The notes: a model not told the origin generated them from the letters alone. A stretch of DNA of 64,000 nt from Myotis daubentonii (GCF_963259705.1 NC_081842.1:181540349-181604348); one strand, 5' to 3'; counted from the first letter of the stretch, positions 45,030 to 54,547 are shown. Made by a program: numbers and translations.

Positions 45030-45045
45030 TGGCGCCCGAACAGGG
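45030..45045 (+). promoter_or_regulatory. Retroviral primer binding site (lysine tRNA type)
   Basis: TGGCGCCCGAACAGGG follows the LTR CA end after two bases. It is complementary to the 3' end of lysine tRNAs, as in betaretroviruses and lentiviruses. Confidence 0.92.
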
Positions 45046-45408
45046 TTCCCCTAGGTAAGCGCCCCGCACTCGGGATGGATCGGACTCCACCGTAGGAAGA
45101 AGGTGGATAGTCTTCGCCGACTCCGTCCACACCTTTGGGAACCCCTGGAACAGGATTCCCCTAGGTAAGCCCCCCACCCCCATTGAGAACCCCCACACTC
45201 GGGACGGATCAGACTCCACCGTAGGAAGAGGGTGGATAGTCTTCGCCGAATCCGTCCACACCTTTGGGAACCCCTGGAACAGGATTCCCTTAGGTAAGCC
45301 CCCCCCCCATTGAGAACCCCACACTCGGGACGGATAGGACTCCACCAGGGTGCTACAGACCCCCCTATAGAGGATAAGTAGGGTAAGAAGGTGGATAGTA
45401 CAGAACTT

Positions 45409-45522
45409 AGATTGAGAAGATGTGCCATACTGAGTCCAAAGAAAGAAGACTCTGTATTGATCTTTAGATTAAGAAGATGTGCCATACTGAGTCTAAAGAA
45501 AAAAGACTCCGTATTGATCTTT
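45409..45522 (+). repeat. 57-bp tandem duplication at the gag start
   Basis: Two units (45409-45465, 45466-45522), each beginning AGATT(G/A)AGAAGATGTGCC. Both contain an ATG, but only the second continues in a longer open frame. Confidence 0.85.
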
Positions 45523-45635
45523 TAACATATATGCTTGTTAGCAGAGGAATTAAGGTTACTCCCAGTCAGACAGAACGTTTTATACAAGAAATACGTCCAT
45601 GCTTTTCTGAGGAAGGAAAGGTGCCAGAAAGGTAA
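45477..45635 (+). pseudogene. Betaretrovirus-like gag matrix N-terminus, truncated
   Basis: A 52-codon frame starting at ATG 45477 and stopping at TAA 45633. The composition and position (just after the leader) suit the matrix N-terminus of a betaretrovirus-like Gag, with a short motif LLTYMLVSRGIKV that resembles the family. The remainder of gag is deleted. The stop lies in AGGTAAAT, which is also splice-donor-like. It cannot form a functional matrix or particle. Confidence 0.6.
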
Positions 45636-45859
45636 ATGTAGAGGCATGGGAGAAGGTAGGCCCAAGGAGCCTTATCCTTAACCCCACTGCAGCCTTTCCA
45701 CCCCGGGAAAGTGCAGGATTGGCCAGCTCTCCCTGGGGTGATAGATCAGGACTCAGGTAATAGCAGAAAGCGCCAATCCTACTCTTAAAATGGATACAAG
45801 AGAGCATTTGAGGTTTTTCTTTTTAATGCCTGCTTTTAAAAAATAAAAAAGGGGGAATT

Positions 45860-46590
45860 TGCCGGGAGCCGGTCCATCCTTGCTGTTTCAAGGGACCTGG
45901 CATATATTGCATACGGTTCTTAATATGCTTGCTCACCTTCTTGGCGCTGTGTTTTAACCAAGGTCACCTCTCCGAGAAAGGTTGAATCCCCAGGTAGGGA
46001 TTTTCCCCTGAAGTTAGGGAGGGAATAAAACCCCTCAACTAAGTGCCAGGCGGGTAATTAATCCCTTTAACTACGAACAATCATGCTTAAACTACATAAT
46101 CTTTTCTCCCTGGAATGGAGATAAGAAACGCCCTAACCTTTGTAATAGAAATTGACAGGATTAGAATCAACTAGTATAAATACAGATGCAACAAGACAAC
46201 AACAGACAGAATTTAGAACACAGAACTAGAGACAGAAGAACTTCGCTGGAGAGAGCATGCCGGAGGATCCTGGAGAGGGACTGGCCTCAGAGCCTAGAGA
46301 CAGAGCCTAGCGGGAGAACATGGCAAGGGATCCTGGACTGAACCTGACTACAGAGATTGGCAGGAGAACCTGACTGGAACCTGGACACTGAACCTGACTG
46401 GAGAGCCTGGACAGAACCTGGCTGGAGAACCTAGCGAGGGAACATGGCTACAGAACCTCGCTGGAGATCCGGGCTAGAGATCCTGGCTAGGTTGCTGATC
46501 AACTGAACGCTGTCTCCATGTCATTCCTTCTTCGCCGACTCCGTCCACACCTTTGGGGACCCCTGGACCCGCTGGGGTTGGACCCCAGCA
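45860..46590 (+). repeat. Complete ERV LTR (731 bp), betaretrovirus-like
   Basis: Starts TG just after the polypurine tract and ends CA. U3 is 348 bp (45860-46207) with a TATA box at 46175-46182. R-U5 is 383 bp. An AATAAA lies in U3 (46025-46030); none is seen in R, which may explain read-through into flanking DNA. Two AATAAA hexamers just beyond the LTR (46604-46609, 46613-46618) were apparently skipped. Confidence 0.9.
46175..46182 (+). promoter_or_regulatory. TATA box of the ERV LTR promoter
   Basis: TATAAATA, 33 bases upstream of the A at 46208 that corresponds to the first matching base of the retrocopy (44645). The retrocopy boundary thus supports the TATA assignment. Confidence 0.85.
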
Positions 46591-46967
46591 CATAACAAGA
46601 ACTAATAAATTAAATAAAGTACTTGCTTCTAATGTTTGGGCCTAAAAGAAATGGAATACGGAGGAGGAGGAAGACTAAAACAAGAAAAGATGGTGAAAGT
46701 TGGATGATCCCAGCGGGTAAAACCACTCATCTTGGCCTGATATGCCCGCATCATGCAATAGCCGTGTATCGTCCAACAGTGTCTTTTTTTCTTTCCTTTT
46801 TTTTTTTTAAGCATTACAGATGTCCCCTTTCATTTAATAGTGTCTTAAAGCTGCAGTCACATGGCTACCAGGTGCTCTATTGCTCTGAGGCTATCACAGA
46901 AACCATACACGAGGCAGATCCCAGAAGAAAACTGCCCCCAAAGGTGTTCTTTTAAATTTACACTGAA
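46591..46967 (+). other. Transduced flank from the source locus
   Basis: 377 bp not belonging to the ERV or HAL1, including a pyrimidine tract (46783-46808). It ends 'tttaaatttacactgaa' just before the HAL1 start, which should be the left target duplication of that HAL1 at its source locus (TTTT/AAAT site). Confidence 0.75.
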
Positions 46968-48846
46968 GAGAAAACCAAGATGGCGGCATAGGTTAATGCC
47001 GGAGATTGCTGCCCTCGAACAACCACTTCAGAGATATAACTAAAGGAAAGAACAGACAGCATCCAGAACCACAGGAAGGCTGGCTGAGTGGAAATTCTAC
47101 AACTAGGAGGAAAGAGAATATCATACCCAGACTCAGAGGAGGCGCAGTGCTGAAGTGAAATACTCAGGTGCGGAGTGCGAGCCTGGAGCGGGCTGGCGGC
47201 AGAGGGCGAGGTTGTTGTTTTCAATCTGGAGGGAGTTTCAGACTCTGAGCTCCAGATCCGGGAGAGTCTCTGGGGACCCAGACTCAAACGGGAGAAGTGG
47301 GACTGTCTGGCTTCGGTCGGAACTCGAAGGCACCTTTCTCTCCGAGGTTTGCAGCCATTGCTGGGACTCTGAGAGGCAGAGCCCCTGGGGACAGAACTGA
47401 GAGCAGCCATAACTGCTCACTCTGCCCGCCCTGTAGATGCCCGGGGACCCGCCCCGCCCAAGCCCGGCGCAGAACCATTTGCCGGATAGCCTCAGGAAAA
47501 GGCTAGATTAGCACCGCCCTAGAGATCCAGCACAGAAGCCCTCCCTCTACAGACACAGCTGACTCTCATAGCCAGTTAGCCTGGAGGTCAAATCACCCCG
47601 GGTATTGCCGACATCAATCAAGGCTTAAAGGCAACAAGACTGCGCACAAAGACCACTTGGGGGTGTACCAAGAAAGCATAAAAAATGCGGAGACAAAGAA
47701 ACAGGACAAAACTGTCAATGGAGGATATTGAGTTCAGAACCACACTTTTAAGGTCTCTTAAGAACTGTCTAGAAGCCGCCGATAAATGTAGTGAGATCCT
47801 CAAGAAATCTAATGAGACCCTCGATGTTGTGATAAAGAACCAACTAGAAATTAAGCATACACTGACTGAAATAAAGAATATTATACAGACGCCCGACAGC
47901 ATACCAGAGGAGCGCAAGAATCAAGTCAAAGATTCGAAATGCGAAGAAGCAAAAAACACCCAACCAGAAAAGCAAAATGAAAAAAGAATCCAAAAATACG
48001 AAGATAGTGTAAGGAGCCTCTGGGACAGCTTCAAGCGCACCAACATCAGAATTATAGGGGTGCCAGAAGATGAGAGAGAGCAAGATATTGAAAACCTATT
48101 TGAAGAAATAATGACAGAAAACTTCCCCCACCTGGTGAAAGAAATAGACCTACAGGTCCAGGAAGCGCAGAGAACCCCAAACAAAAGGAATCCAAAGAGG
48201 ACCACACCAAGACACATCATCATTAAAATGCCAAGAGCAAAAGACAAAGAGAGAATCTTAAAAGCAGCAAGAGAAAGAAACCCAGTTACCTACAAGGGAA
48301 TACCCATACGACTGTCACCTGATTTCTCAACAGAAACTTTGCAGGCCAGAAGGGAATGGCAAGAAATATTCAAAGTGATGAATACCAAGAACCTACAACC
48401 AAGATTACTTTATCCAGCAAAGCTATCATTCAGAACGGAAGGTCAGATAAAGAGCTTCACAGATAAGGAAAAGCTAAAGGAGTTCATCACCACCAAACCA
48501 GCATTATATGAAATGCTGAAAGGTATCCTTTAAGAAGAGGAAGAAGAAAAAGGTAAAGATAAAAATTATGAACAACAAATATGCATCTATCAACAAGTGA
48601 ATCTAAGAATCAAGTGAATAAATAATCTGGTGATCATAATAGAATCAGGGACATAGAAAGGGAATGGACTGACTATTCTTGGGGGGGAAAGGGGTGTGGG
48701 CGATGCGAAAGAGACTGGACAATAATCGTGCACCTATGGATGAGGACAGTGGGTGGGGAGTGAGGGCGGAGGGTGGGGTGGGAGCTGGGAGGATGGGGGG
48801 GGGGAAGAGGAACAAATGTAATAATCTGAACAATAAAGATTCAATT
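46968..48846 (+). mobile_element. HAL1 (half-L1) copy 3, full length with open ORF1
   Basis: Starts GAGAAAACCAAGATGGCGGC, with a YY1-type motif (CAAGATGGCGGC) at the same place as in human L1 5' UTRs. It has a 717-bp 5' UTR, open ORF1, a 313-bp 3' UTR with G-rich tract (48751-48810), AATAAA at 48832-48837 and an 18-base A tail (48847-48864). ORF2 is absent. It is carried within the composite retrocopy. Confidence 0.92.
47685..48533 (+). CDS. L1 ORF1-type protein (HAL1 copy 3), 282 aa, intact frame
   Basis: Encodes a LINE-1 ORF1-type RNA-binding protein, which in L1 forms trimers that coat the element RNA in cytoplasmic particles and act as a nucleic-acid chaperone. Layout: basic N-terminus (MRRQRNR), coiled coil about residues 20-105, RRM-like domain about 115-205 (NIRIIGVPEDEREQDIENLF then RHIIIKMPRAKDKERIL), C-terminal domain about 206-282 (VTYKGIPIRLSPDFS to the end). 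It is shorter than human L1 ORF1p (338 aa) mainly in the coiled coil, which lacks two heptads present in copy 2. Start chosen because all three copies begin at this Met. With no ORF2 in the element, mobilisation needs L1 ORF2 protein in trans. Expression is not shown. Confidence 0.9.
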   Translation: MRRQRNRTKLSMEDIEFRTTLLRSLKNCLEAADKCSEILKKSNETLDVVIKNQLEIKHTLTEIKNIIQTPDSIPEERKNQVKDSKCEEAKNTQPEKQNEKRIQKYEDSVRSLWDSFKRTNIRIIGVPEDEREQDIENLFEEIMTENFPHLVKEIDLQVQEAQRTPNKRNPKRTTPRHIIIKMPRAKDKERILKAARERNPVTYKGIPIRLSPDFSTETLQARREWQEIFKVMNTKNLQPRLLYPAKLSFRTEGQIKSFTDKEKLKEFITTKPALYEMLKGIL

Positions 48847-48862
48847 AAAAAAAAAAAAAAAA

Positions 48863-48878
48863 AAGAGAAGGTTTGTGT
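48863..48878 (+). repeat. Right target-site duplication of composite retrocopy
   Basis: Perfect 16-bp match to 44628-44643; follows the poly(A) tail directly. Confidence 0.9.
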
Positions 48879-49204
48879 CCCTTGGGGCTGGGTGGTGGCA
48901 TCCACTCTGGAGGAGGAGGAAGTGGTGCTTTCTGTGTGTGTGCTGAACCTCTTGTGGGCAGGCCAGAAGCCTGTGTTTCCCAATGGGAGTCCAGACGGAA
49001 ATGGAGAAAAGAACTCCTCTTCCAGGGCCCAATCAACCAGTCAACCAGGAGTTAGAAGTTCCTGGGCCTTCGTTATGTATGGAAGGTGGTGGTCTCCCTG
49101 GTATGAGTCAGAATGACTGCTAAGCTGCAGACAGTGCTGAGAGAGAAAAGCAAGGGCAGGGTGCCGGCAGAGGGTGTATTCTGTCTTGAGCAGTGGAATT
49201 CCTA
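48879..49204. other. Unannotated stretch
   Basis: Host sequence at the right of the insertion; no recognised feature. Confidence 0.3.
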
Positions 49205-49400
49205 CTGTTCAGTCATTCCTCAGTCATTCAGAGGAGGGAGGTGTTATTGAGTGTCTACTATGAGCTAGGTGCTGGGGATGTACCAGTGAATTATTAAGCA
49301 GACACAGGTCCTGCTCTCATGGAGTTTACAGTGTGGTGGAGAAAAGAAAACAGTTAAAACAAGTTATAACAAAGTGAGATGAGTCTTACAATACATGAAT
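49205..49400 (+). repeat. L2-like fragment
   Basis: 'ttattgagtgtctactatga', 'gctaggtgctggggatgtac' and 'ggtcctgctctcatggagtt' match a common L2-type block. Confidence 0.5.
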
Positions 49401-49439
49401 GCTACTATTTATATTCATCCTCTTCCCTATTTATGGTAT

Positions 49440-49600
49440 TACTATGTGGTGACATGGAATGAAGAAAGAGCACTAGACAAAAGCACCAAGTGAATCCTGG
49501 TTAGTTCCGTTAAGATAGTCTGCAGTTATTTGTATGTCCTTGGGTAAATCTCTTTGCCCTTTCCATGTTTCTTCATTGTCAAACTAGATGGTTATAATTC
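49440..49600 (+). repeat. MIR SINE
   Basis: 'gtccttgggtaaatctcttt', 'gtttcttcattgtcaaacta' in MIR order. Confidence 0.55.
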
Positions 49601-49983
49601 TATTCTTTTTGATGAAAATAGCAGTTACCTTCAAAGAACAGCTCCCAACCCTCCTTGCAATTGCCCCCTTTTAATGAGTACATTTGTTTATTAATGTGTC
49701 CCAAAGTTTATTCCACGGAGCACACTATTTTCTGAGCCTTTTCTCTGTCTACATGGCTCTGACTTGGGCTTCCTGAGCCCTCCTAGCTAATACTGAAAGA
49801 CCCAAATCTGAGGTTGATAAGTTTGCTGCTGGCAATACCAATATTTTACAGCAAAGCCAGATCTTTTGAACTGCTTCTTCTAGAAAAGTACATTTTCAAA
49901 GCAGCAATTCTTAACTCAAATTCTTAAGTACCTTGGAGAACTATGAACACCTTTAAAATGTATGCTTAGAAATGCATGCAAAA

Positions 49984-49984
<1 letters not shown>

Positions 49985-50020
<36 letters not shown>

Positions 50021-50030
50021 TGTGTGTTTG
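49985..50030 (+). repeat. (GT)n microsatellite
   Basis: About 22 GT units with one TA interruption. Confidence 0.95.
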
Positions 50031-52446
50031 GGGGATAAGGAGTTCACAGGGTTCCTAGATCTTCAAAGGTGCCCATGGGGTCAGACAGACATGGGTTGAA
50101 ATCTCAGTTCTGCCTATGTGAGCTGAGATAGGTTAATTTCCGACTGACTTGTTTCATCTGAGTCTCTTTCTGATCTTCTTTTTTGAAAACATATCTTCCT
50201 TGTCCATAGCAGAGGGCATGAGGCTCAGTCTAAACCAATTGCAGTAACCATTTTCTTAGCCAAAGAGATAGGCAGCAGAAGAGCACAGGACCCCTGCTGG
50301 CCGACAGACTCCTTCTCCAGCAACTTGCCATGTTGTGCTCTCAGAGGGCAAACATCCTTTCCTCTCTGGCTGCAGAGTGGTCAGGGCATGCACCTAAGCT
50401 GTGTACAGCCATGACCCCATTCTTGTGAGGACATCTGTCTGTGGACGGAATGACTAGACTTGGCAAACAGAGGGAAGCAGAAGTAGGAAAAAGGGAACCT
50501 TCCTGGTTTCAATGTTATGTGAACTGATAAGCACACCTTTACACCTAAGCAAGTTTGAATATTCAATCTGTCACATGAAACAGAGCCTTGAGCTCATCTG
50601 TAAGTAAGGATAGTAATACTTACTCTGGACGTTTTGTGAAGATAAAATAACATGTATCAAAGAACCTAGTGGTAAGCTCTCACCCTGCTTGTGGCTGCCC
50701 CATTTCAACAGGTACTTTTATTTGATCTTCAATATGTTCCAAGGAACACTAATTATACAGGCTGTGACTGAGTTTTTTCTGAGTTGAAAAAGAGATGAAA
50801 TGATTTGAGAAGTACTTGGTTAAACAAAATTCTTTCCTAAGGGACTTTGCAGTCTCCAGTCATCTAATTTGCCTCATGAATTCTCAACTGGACCAAGTAA
50901 TATGACCACAGACCCCTTGGCCAAGGAATATCTCTGCACACATTTTGGGGGCTGCTCTCTATGTGGCTAATTCAGCAACTATTACTGTGCAAACACTGCT
51001 TCAGGGAGAGCTCATCTGCCACCATTCAGTCACTTTTCTACCATATTCCAGTGGTTTTCAGCCCAGTTCTGACTATTACTAGCTGTGGAACTTGGAAAAT
51101 CACTCAGCTTCTTCATCTGTAAGTGGGTGATGTTAGATTCCACGACCTTCAAAAACTCACCCAGCTGTACAAGTCTGTGCTTATGGGGTTATGAAAGGCT
51201 CTGGGAAGACTGCATGTAGAGTGTGCAGATACTCTGAGCCTATGAAGGCCAGGAAAGGTCCAGGCTGTTGAGTGGGGGAAAGAGAGGGGACATGGGGGAC
51301 ATGCAAGGAACATCAGTCACTAGAACTAGCTCTGCTTTTTTAAGGTTTTATTCCAATATTCTAGCATAAGCAATCTCTGGGTGATCTCAACTTTGAGTTC
51401 ATACATTTTAGGTTTAGATGGAACAAAATGAAATCCTCATAAAACAAAACTGACTGAACACCTGCCCCATGGAACCTCAAAAGCCAAGAAAACCTAACAG
51501 AAAGAGGTAGAGAGTGAAGATCAAACAATTCAGACTCTGACTCCTGAGCAACTCCGGGTTCTTTACTTCCTTATTCAGTTCAAATTTAAGCAAGACAGCT
51601 GGGGACCAAGCCCTCTTCTCTTCTGTTATTTTCAACTAAGCAACAGGGGACCTTTAACTATACCAGTAAATAAAATGGCAAAGGAGAAGATCTTTTGAAA
51701 ACTGCAAAGCACTCCACAAATACGTTATTTTTTATTATTATTCACAACGTTTAAAGTGTAAGTATTTATTGGCTTTACCACAGACATGACTTCAGGCAGG
51801 TAATTCATCAGCTCCTCCCTTCATATAAAACAAGTAGAGGATGGGGAAAGATTAACTAGAAAATGATGGGCGATGCCCTTGAAAATTGAGGGTCACTGCA
51901 ATACTTACTGATGAATAGTCATCATACAATTGTGAAGTTATAAATAGGTTCTGCACCCAGCAGAACCCGAGTGTTCTGCTCCTTTTTCATTTGTTGCCAT
52001 TTTGATTGAGTCCATTAGCTCCACTACCCTATAATTAGCACAACACCCTGGAAAATTAATCCCGCCTGGTAAGTCAACATCAGGGGAATGAAACAGACTT
52101 CTAAACAATGTTGGGATAAAACTGAAGCGAGGGAATGGAAAGCCTCAAATCCTGATTTGTCAGCTAAAGACAGGGGAGTCCACCTTCCTATTTTCAACAA
52201 CTGACTTTCAACATTGCTATCAAGATAAACATATTCCTTATTAGAATTTTCAATTAATCAGAGAATTATAAGCTGTTACATTATGACTATATATTCCTTA
52301 TAAAATGCGGCTTTGGAGAATCTAAGCCTGCTAATATAATTAAAATAAATGGCCCAAATCTCTATCTCCTGGCAGGGCCTCTGGAGTCAGACTGAGCAGG
52401 AGGGTTCTGGGTGAGTGGGCTGGCAGAGGAAGCCTTTTATTAGAAA
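50031..52446. other. Mostly unannotated stretch with weak MIR pieces
   Basis: MIR-like blocks are at 50070-50160 ('gggttgaaatctcagttctg') and 50585-50680 ('ctcatctgtaagtaaggata'). 51060-51140 is a further weak match. This is the longest interval without a young transposon; no exon evidence was found. Confidence 0.35.
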
Positions 52447-52707
52447 CTAGAGGCCCAGTGCATGGCATTCATACACTGGAGGGCAAGGGGAGGGTCCCCC
52501 AGTCCCTTGGTCCCTCAGCCTGGCCTGCACCCTTTCACAGTCCAGGAGACCTCAGGGGATATCTGACTGATAGTTTAGGCCCACTCCTCGCAGTTGGACA
52601 TCCTTAGCACTGTGTTGAGCATCTGCCCCTGGTGGTCAGTGCGCGTCATAGCTACCAGTCGTTCTGCTCTTCGGTCAATTTGCATATTACCCTTTTACTA
52701 TATAGGA
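52447..52707 (-). mobile_element. HeliBat-type Helitron, subtype A, 261 bp
   Basis: On the minus strand: TCCTATATAGTAAAAGGGTAA at 52707 and CTAG at 52447, flanked by A and T. The 3' palindrome is diverged. The CTCF-like motif (52621-52638) has lost one G, so it is probably inactive. Confidence 0.9.
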
Positions 52708-53165
52708 TGATGAGATTGCTGAAATCTGAAACACCAGGGATAAACATATCCACATGCAGGAAGGGGAATCACATGTTACTATAGTCAAGAGGCCACAAGC
52801 AGATTAAAAGCAATATGGAAAACTTAAATATGGAACTAGCTAGCTACCCAGGAGCAGGGAATGAAAATTAGGAGCAGTGGGGTAAAAATGGGAGCATGTG
52901 CCTGGGGGGGTGCTTCTTCCAGAGTGAATTTTGCTTTCTCCAACTTGCATGTGGTGTCATGTATAGGTGAGTGTGGTGAGTTAAAGGTCAGGTCATCAGA
53001 GAAGTAAATGAGTCCTTTCATCTAGTTCTTTTTGTAAAATATTTTCATTTCCCAAATTAAATAGTCCCAGTGTCCTTTTCATGTAAATGTTTATCAGCTT
53101 TAACTGTTTTTATTTCCAATTGCTTGCATATGATATGATTAGGAAAGTCTAAAAACTTTCTAGTT
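52708..53165. other. Unannotated stretch
   Basis: No recognised feature. Confidence 0.3.
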
Positions 53166-53181
53166 AAATGTCAACTCATCT

Positions 53182-53399
53182 GCTGAAACCGGTTTGGCTC
53201 AGTGGATAGAGTGTCAGCCTGCGGACTGAAGGGTCCCAGGTTCGATTCTGGTCAAGGGCATGTACCTGGGTTGCGGGCACATCCCCGGTGGGAGATGTGC
53301 AGGAGGCAGCTGATGGATGTTTCTCTCTCATCGATGTTTCTAACTCTCTATCTCTCCCCCTTTCTCTCTGTAAAAAATCAATAAAATATATTTAAAAAA
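53182..53399 (+). mobile_element. Ves SINE, young-looking
   Basis: Close to the Ves consensus ('ggtttggctcagtggataga', 'cctgcggactgaagggtccc', 'gcaggaggcagctgatggat'). Perfect 16-bp target duplication aaatgtcaactcatct at 53166-53181 and 53400-53415. Confidence 0.95.
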
Positions 53400-53525
53400 A
53401 AATGTCAACTCATCTAAGGCCAAAGTTGTCATCTTCTTTTCTAGTCATACCCTGACTTCAGATCATCCAACCTTAAAAAATAGGAGTCTTTCCTCTTCCT
53501 TGATCATCAAGTCCAATTAACTTTT

Positions 53526-53767
53526 TTTAAAATATATTTTTATAGATTTCAGAGAGGAAGGGAGAGGGAGATATAGATAGAAACATCAATGATGAGAGAG
53601 AATCATTGATCGGCTGCCTCCTGTACACCCCCTACTGGGGATAGAGCCTGCAACCTGGGCATGTGCCCTTGACCAGAATTGAACCTGGGACCCTTCAGTC
53701 TGTAGGCCAATGTGATTCCCCTTCCTGCATGTTGGATATGTATCCACTGAGCCAGATCAGCTAGGAC
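53526..53767 (-). mobile_element. Ves SINE (antisense) with internal 28-bp insertion
   Basis: Antisense Ves ('cggctgcctcctgtacaccc', 'tgaacctgggacccttcagt'). Between the tRNA A and B box regions lies extra sequence 'tgattccccttcctgcatgt...' (about 53711-53738) absent from other copies. 13-bp target duplication ccaattaactttt at 53513-53525 and 53768-53780. Confidence 0.93.
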
Positions 53768-53897
53768 CCAATTAACTTTTAAATGACTCCCCATTTGGCA
53801 ATATATTCTCTTTACTAAGGGGTGGGAGGAAACTCAGATTTAAAAATTACATTTTCTTCTTCTTTCTTCTAGCCTTTTCTCTATTTTTATACTGATA

Positions 53898-54267
53898 CTA
53901 GAGGCCTGTTGCACGAAGAGATTCATGCAATAGCCCTTCCTTTCCCCAGCTACTGGCACCGGTTTTCCTCTGGCACCCGGCACCCAGGCCTTCGCTCTGG
54001 CCGGGCTCGAGCCGGAGCCGGCCCCGGGGCCAGCGGTGCAGCAAAGCCTCATGGCCGCAGGGTCGGCAGCATAGCAAAGCGTCACGGCCCCGGGGCCGGT
54101 GGCACTGCTCCGGCCCCAGGGCTGCCAGGCTTCACTCCACCGCTTGGAGCTTACGTATGCAAATTAACCGCCATCTTTGTTAGGTTCATTTGCATACTCT
54201 CCTGATTGGCTGGTTGGCGTAGTGAAGGTACGGTCAATGTACATGTTTGTCTATTATTAGGTAAGGT
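53898..54267 (-). mobile_element. HeliBat-type Helitron, subtype C
   Basis: CTAG at 53898 followed (minus-strand 3' end) by a diverged palindrome (TTGCATGAATCTCTTCGTGCAA). The 5' end near 54267 reads ACCTAATAATAGACAAACAT on the minus strand, a different 5' variant. The interior is very GC-rich ('ccggagccggccccggggcc'). YY1/octamer-like sites near 54155-54175. Confidence 0.85.
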
Positions 54268-54328
54268 TTTTGGGGTTTTTTTGCAGTAAATAATTAGAAA
54301 CTGGATTCTTCTAAAAATAATTGCTCTC

Positions 54329-54547
54329 ACCCTAAACGGTTTGGCTCAGTGGATGGAGCGTCGGCCTGCAGACTGAAAGGCCCCGGGTTCGATTCTGGTC
54401 AAGGGCATGTACCTTGGTTGTGGGCACATTCCCAGTGGGGGATGTGCAGGAAGCAGCTGATCGATGTTTCTCTCTCATCGATGTTTCTACCTCTCTATTC
54501 CTCTCTCTTCCTCTCTGTAAAAAATCAATAAAATATGTTTAAAAAAG
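54329..54547 (+). mobile_element. Ves SINE
   Basis: Close to consensus; target duplication taattgctctc at 54318-54328 and 54548-54558. Confidence 0.93.

Larger units (their letters stand above)
45028..45859 (+). repeat. ERV leader and internal remnant (832 bp)
   Basis: The whole internal region is 832 bp: leader, a short gag start, about 200 bp of unknown sequence and the polypurine tract (45845-45858, AAAAAAGGGGGAAT type). Protease, pol and env are absent, so the source was a non-autonomous provirus. The leader contains extra, PBS-deleted copies of a U5-end/leader unit starting near 45109 and 45239, each carrying AGGTAAG, a splice-donor-like motif. Confidence 0.85.
44644..48862 (+). mobile_element. 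Composite ERV-to-HAL1 retrocopy, about 4.2 kb
   Basis: Everything between the two 16-bp duplications reads as one RNA. Order: one extra G (44644), R-U5 (44645-45027), primer binding site, leader with gag remnant, polypurine tract, full LTR (45860-46590), 377 bp of unrelated flank, a complete HAL1 (46968-48846) and a poly(A) tail. The 5' boundary coincides with the transcription start predicted from the TATA box of the complete LTR (46175; start 46208, 33 bases downstream). The U3 of the 5' LTR is exactly what is missing, as expected for an RNA copy. The HAL1 has no target duplication of its own here, as expected if its right duplication stayed at the source locus. The lone G matches the cap-derived G often seen at L1 5' junctions. 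Known: L1 machinery can copy other RNAs. Inferred: it copied a read-through ERV-HAL1 transcript. Confidence 0.82.

Noticed and set aside
44911..45485. Two 144-codon minus-strand frames with repeated peptide
   Set aside because: They are antisense shadows of the tandem leader repeats of the ERV; the repetition comes from the DNA duplication.
46968..48878. HAL1 copy 3 as an independent insertion with its own target duplication
   Set aside because: Only about six bases (AAGAGA) match across its direct borders, partly because HAL1 itself starts GAGA, whereas a 16-bp perfect match is found when the ERV is included.
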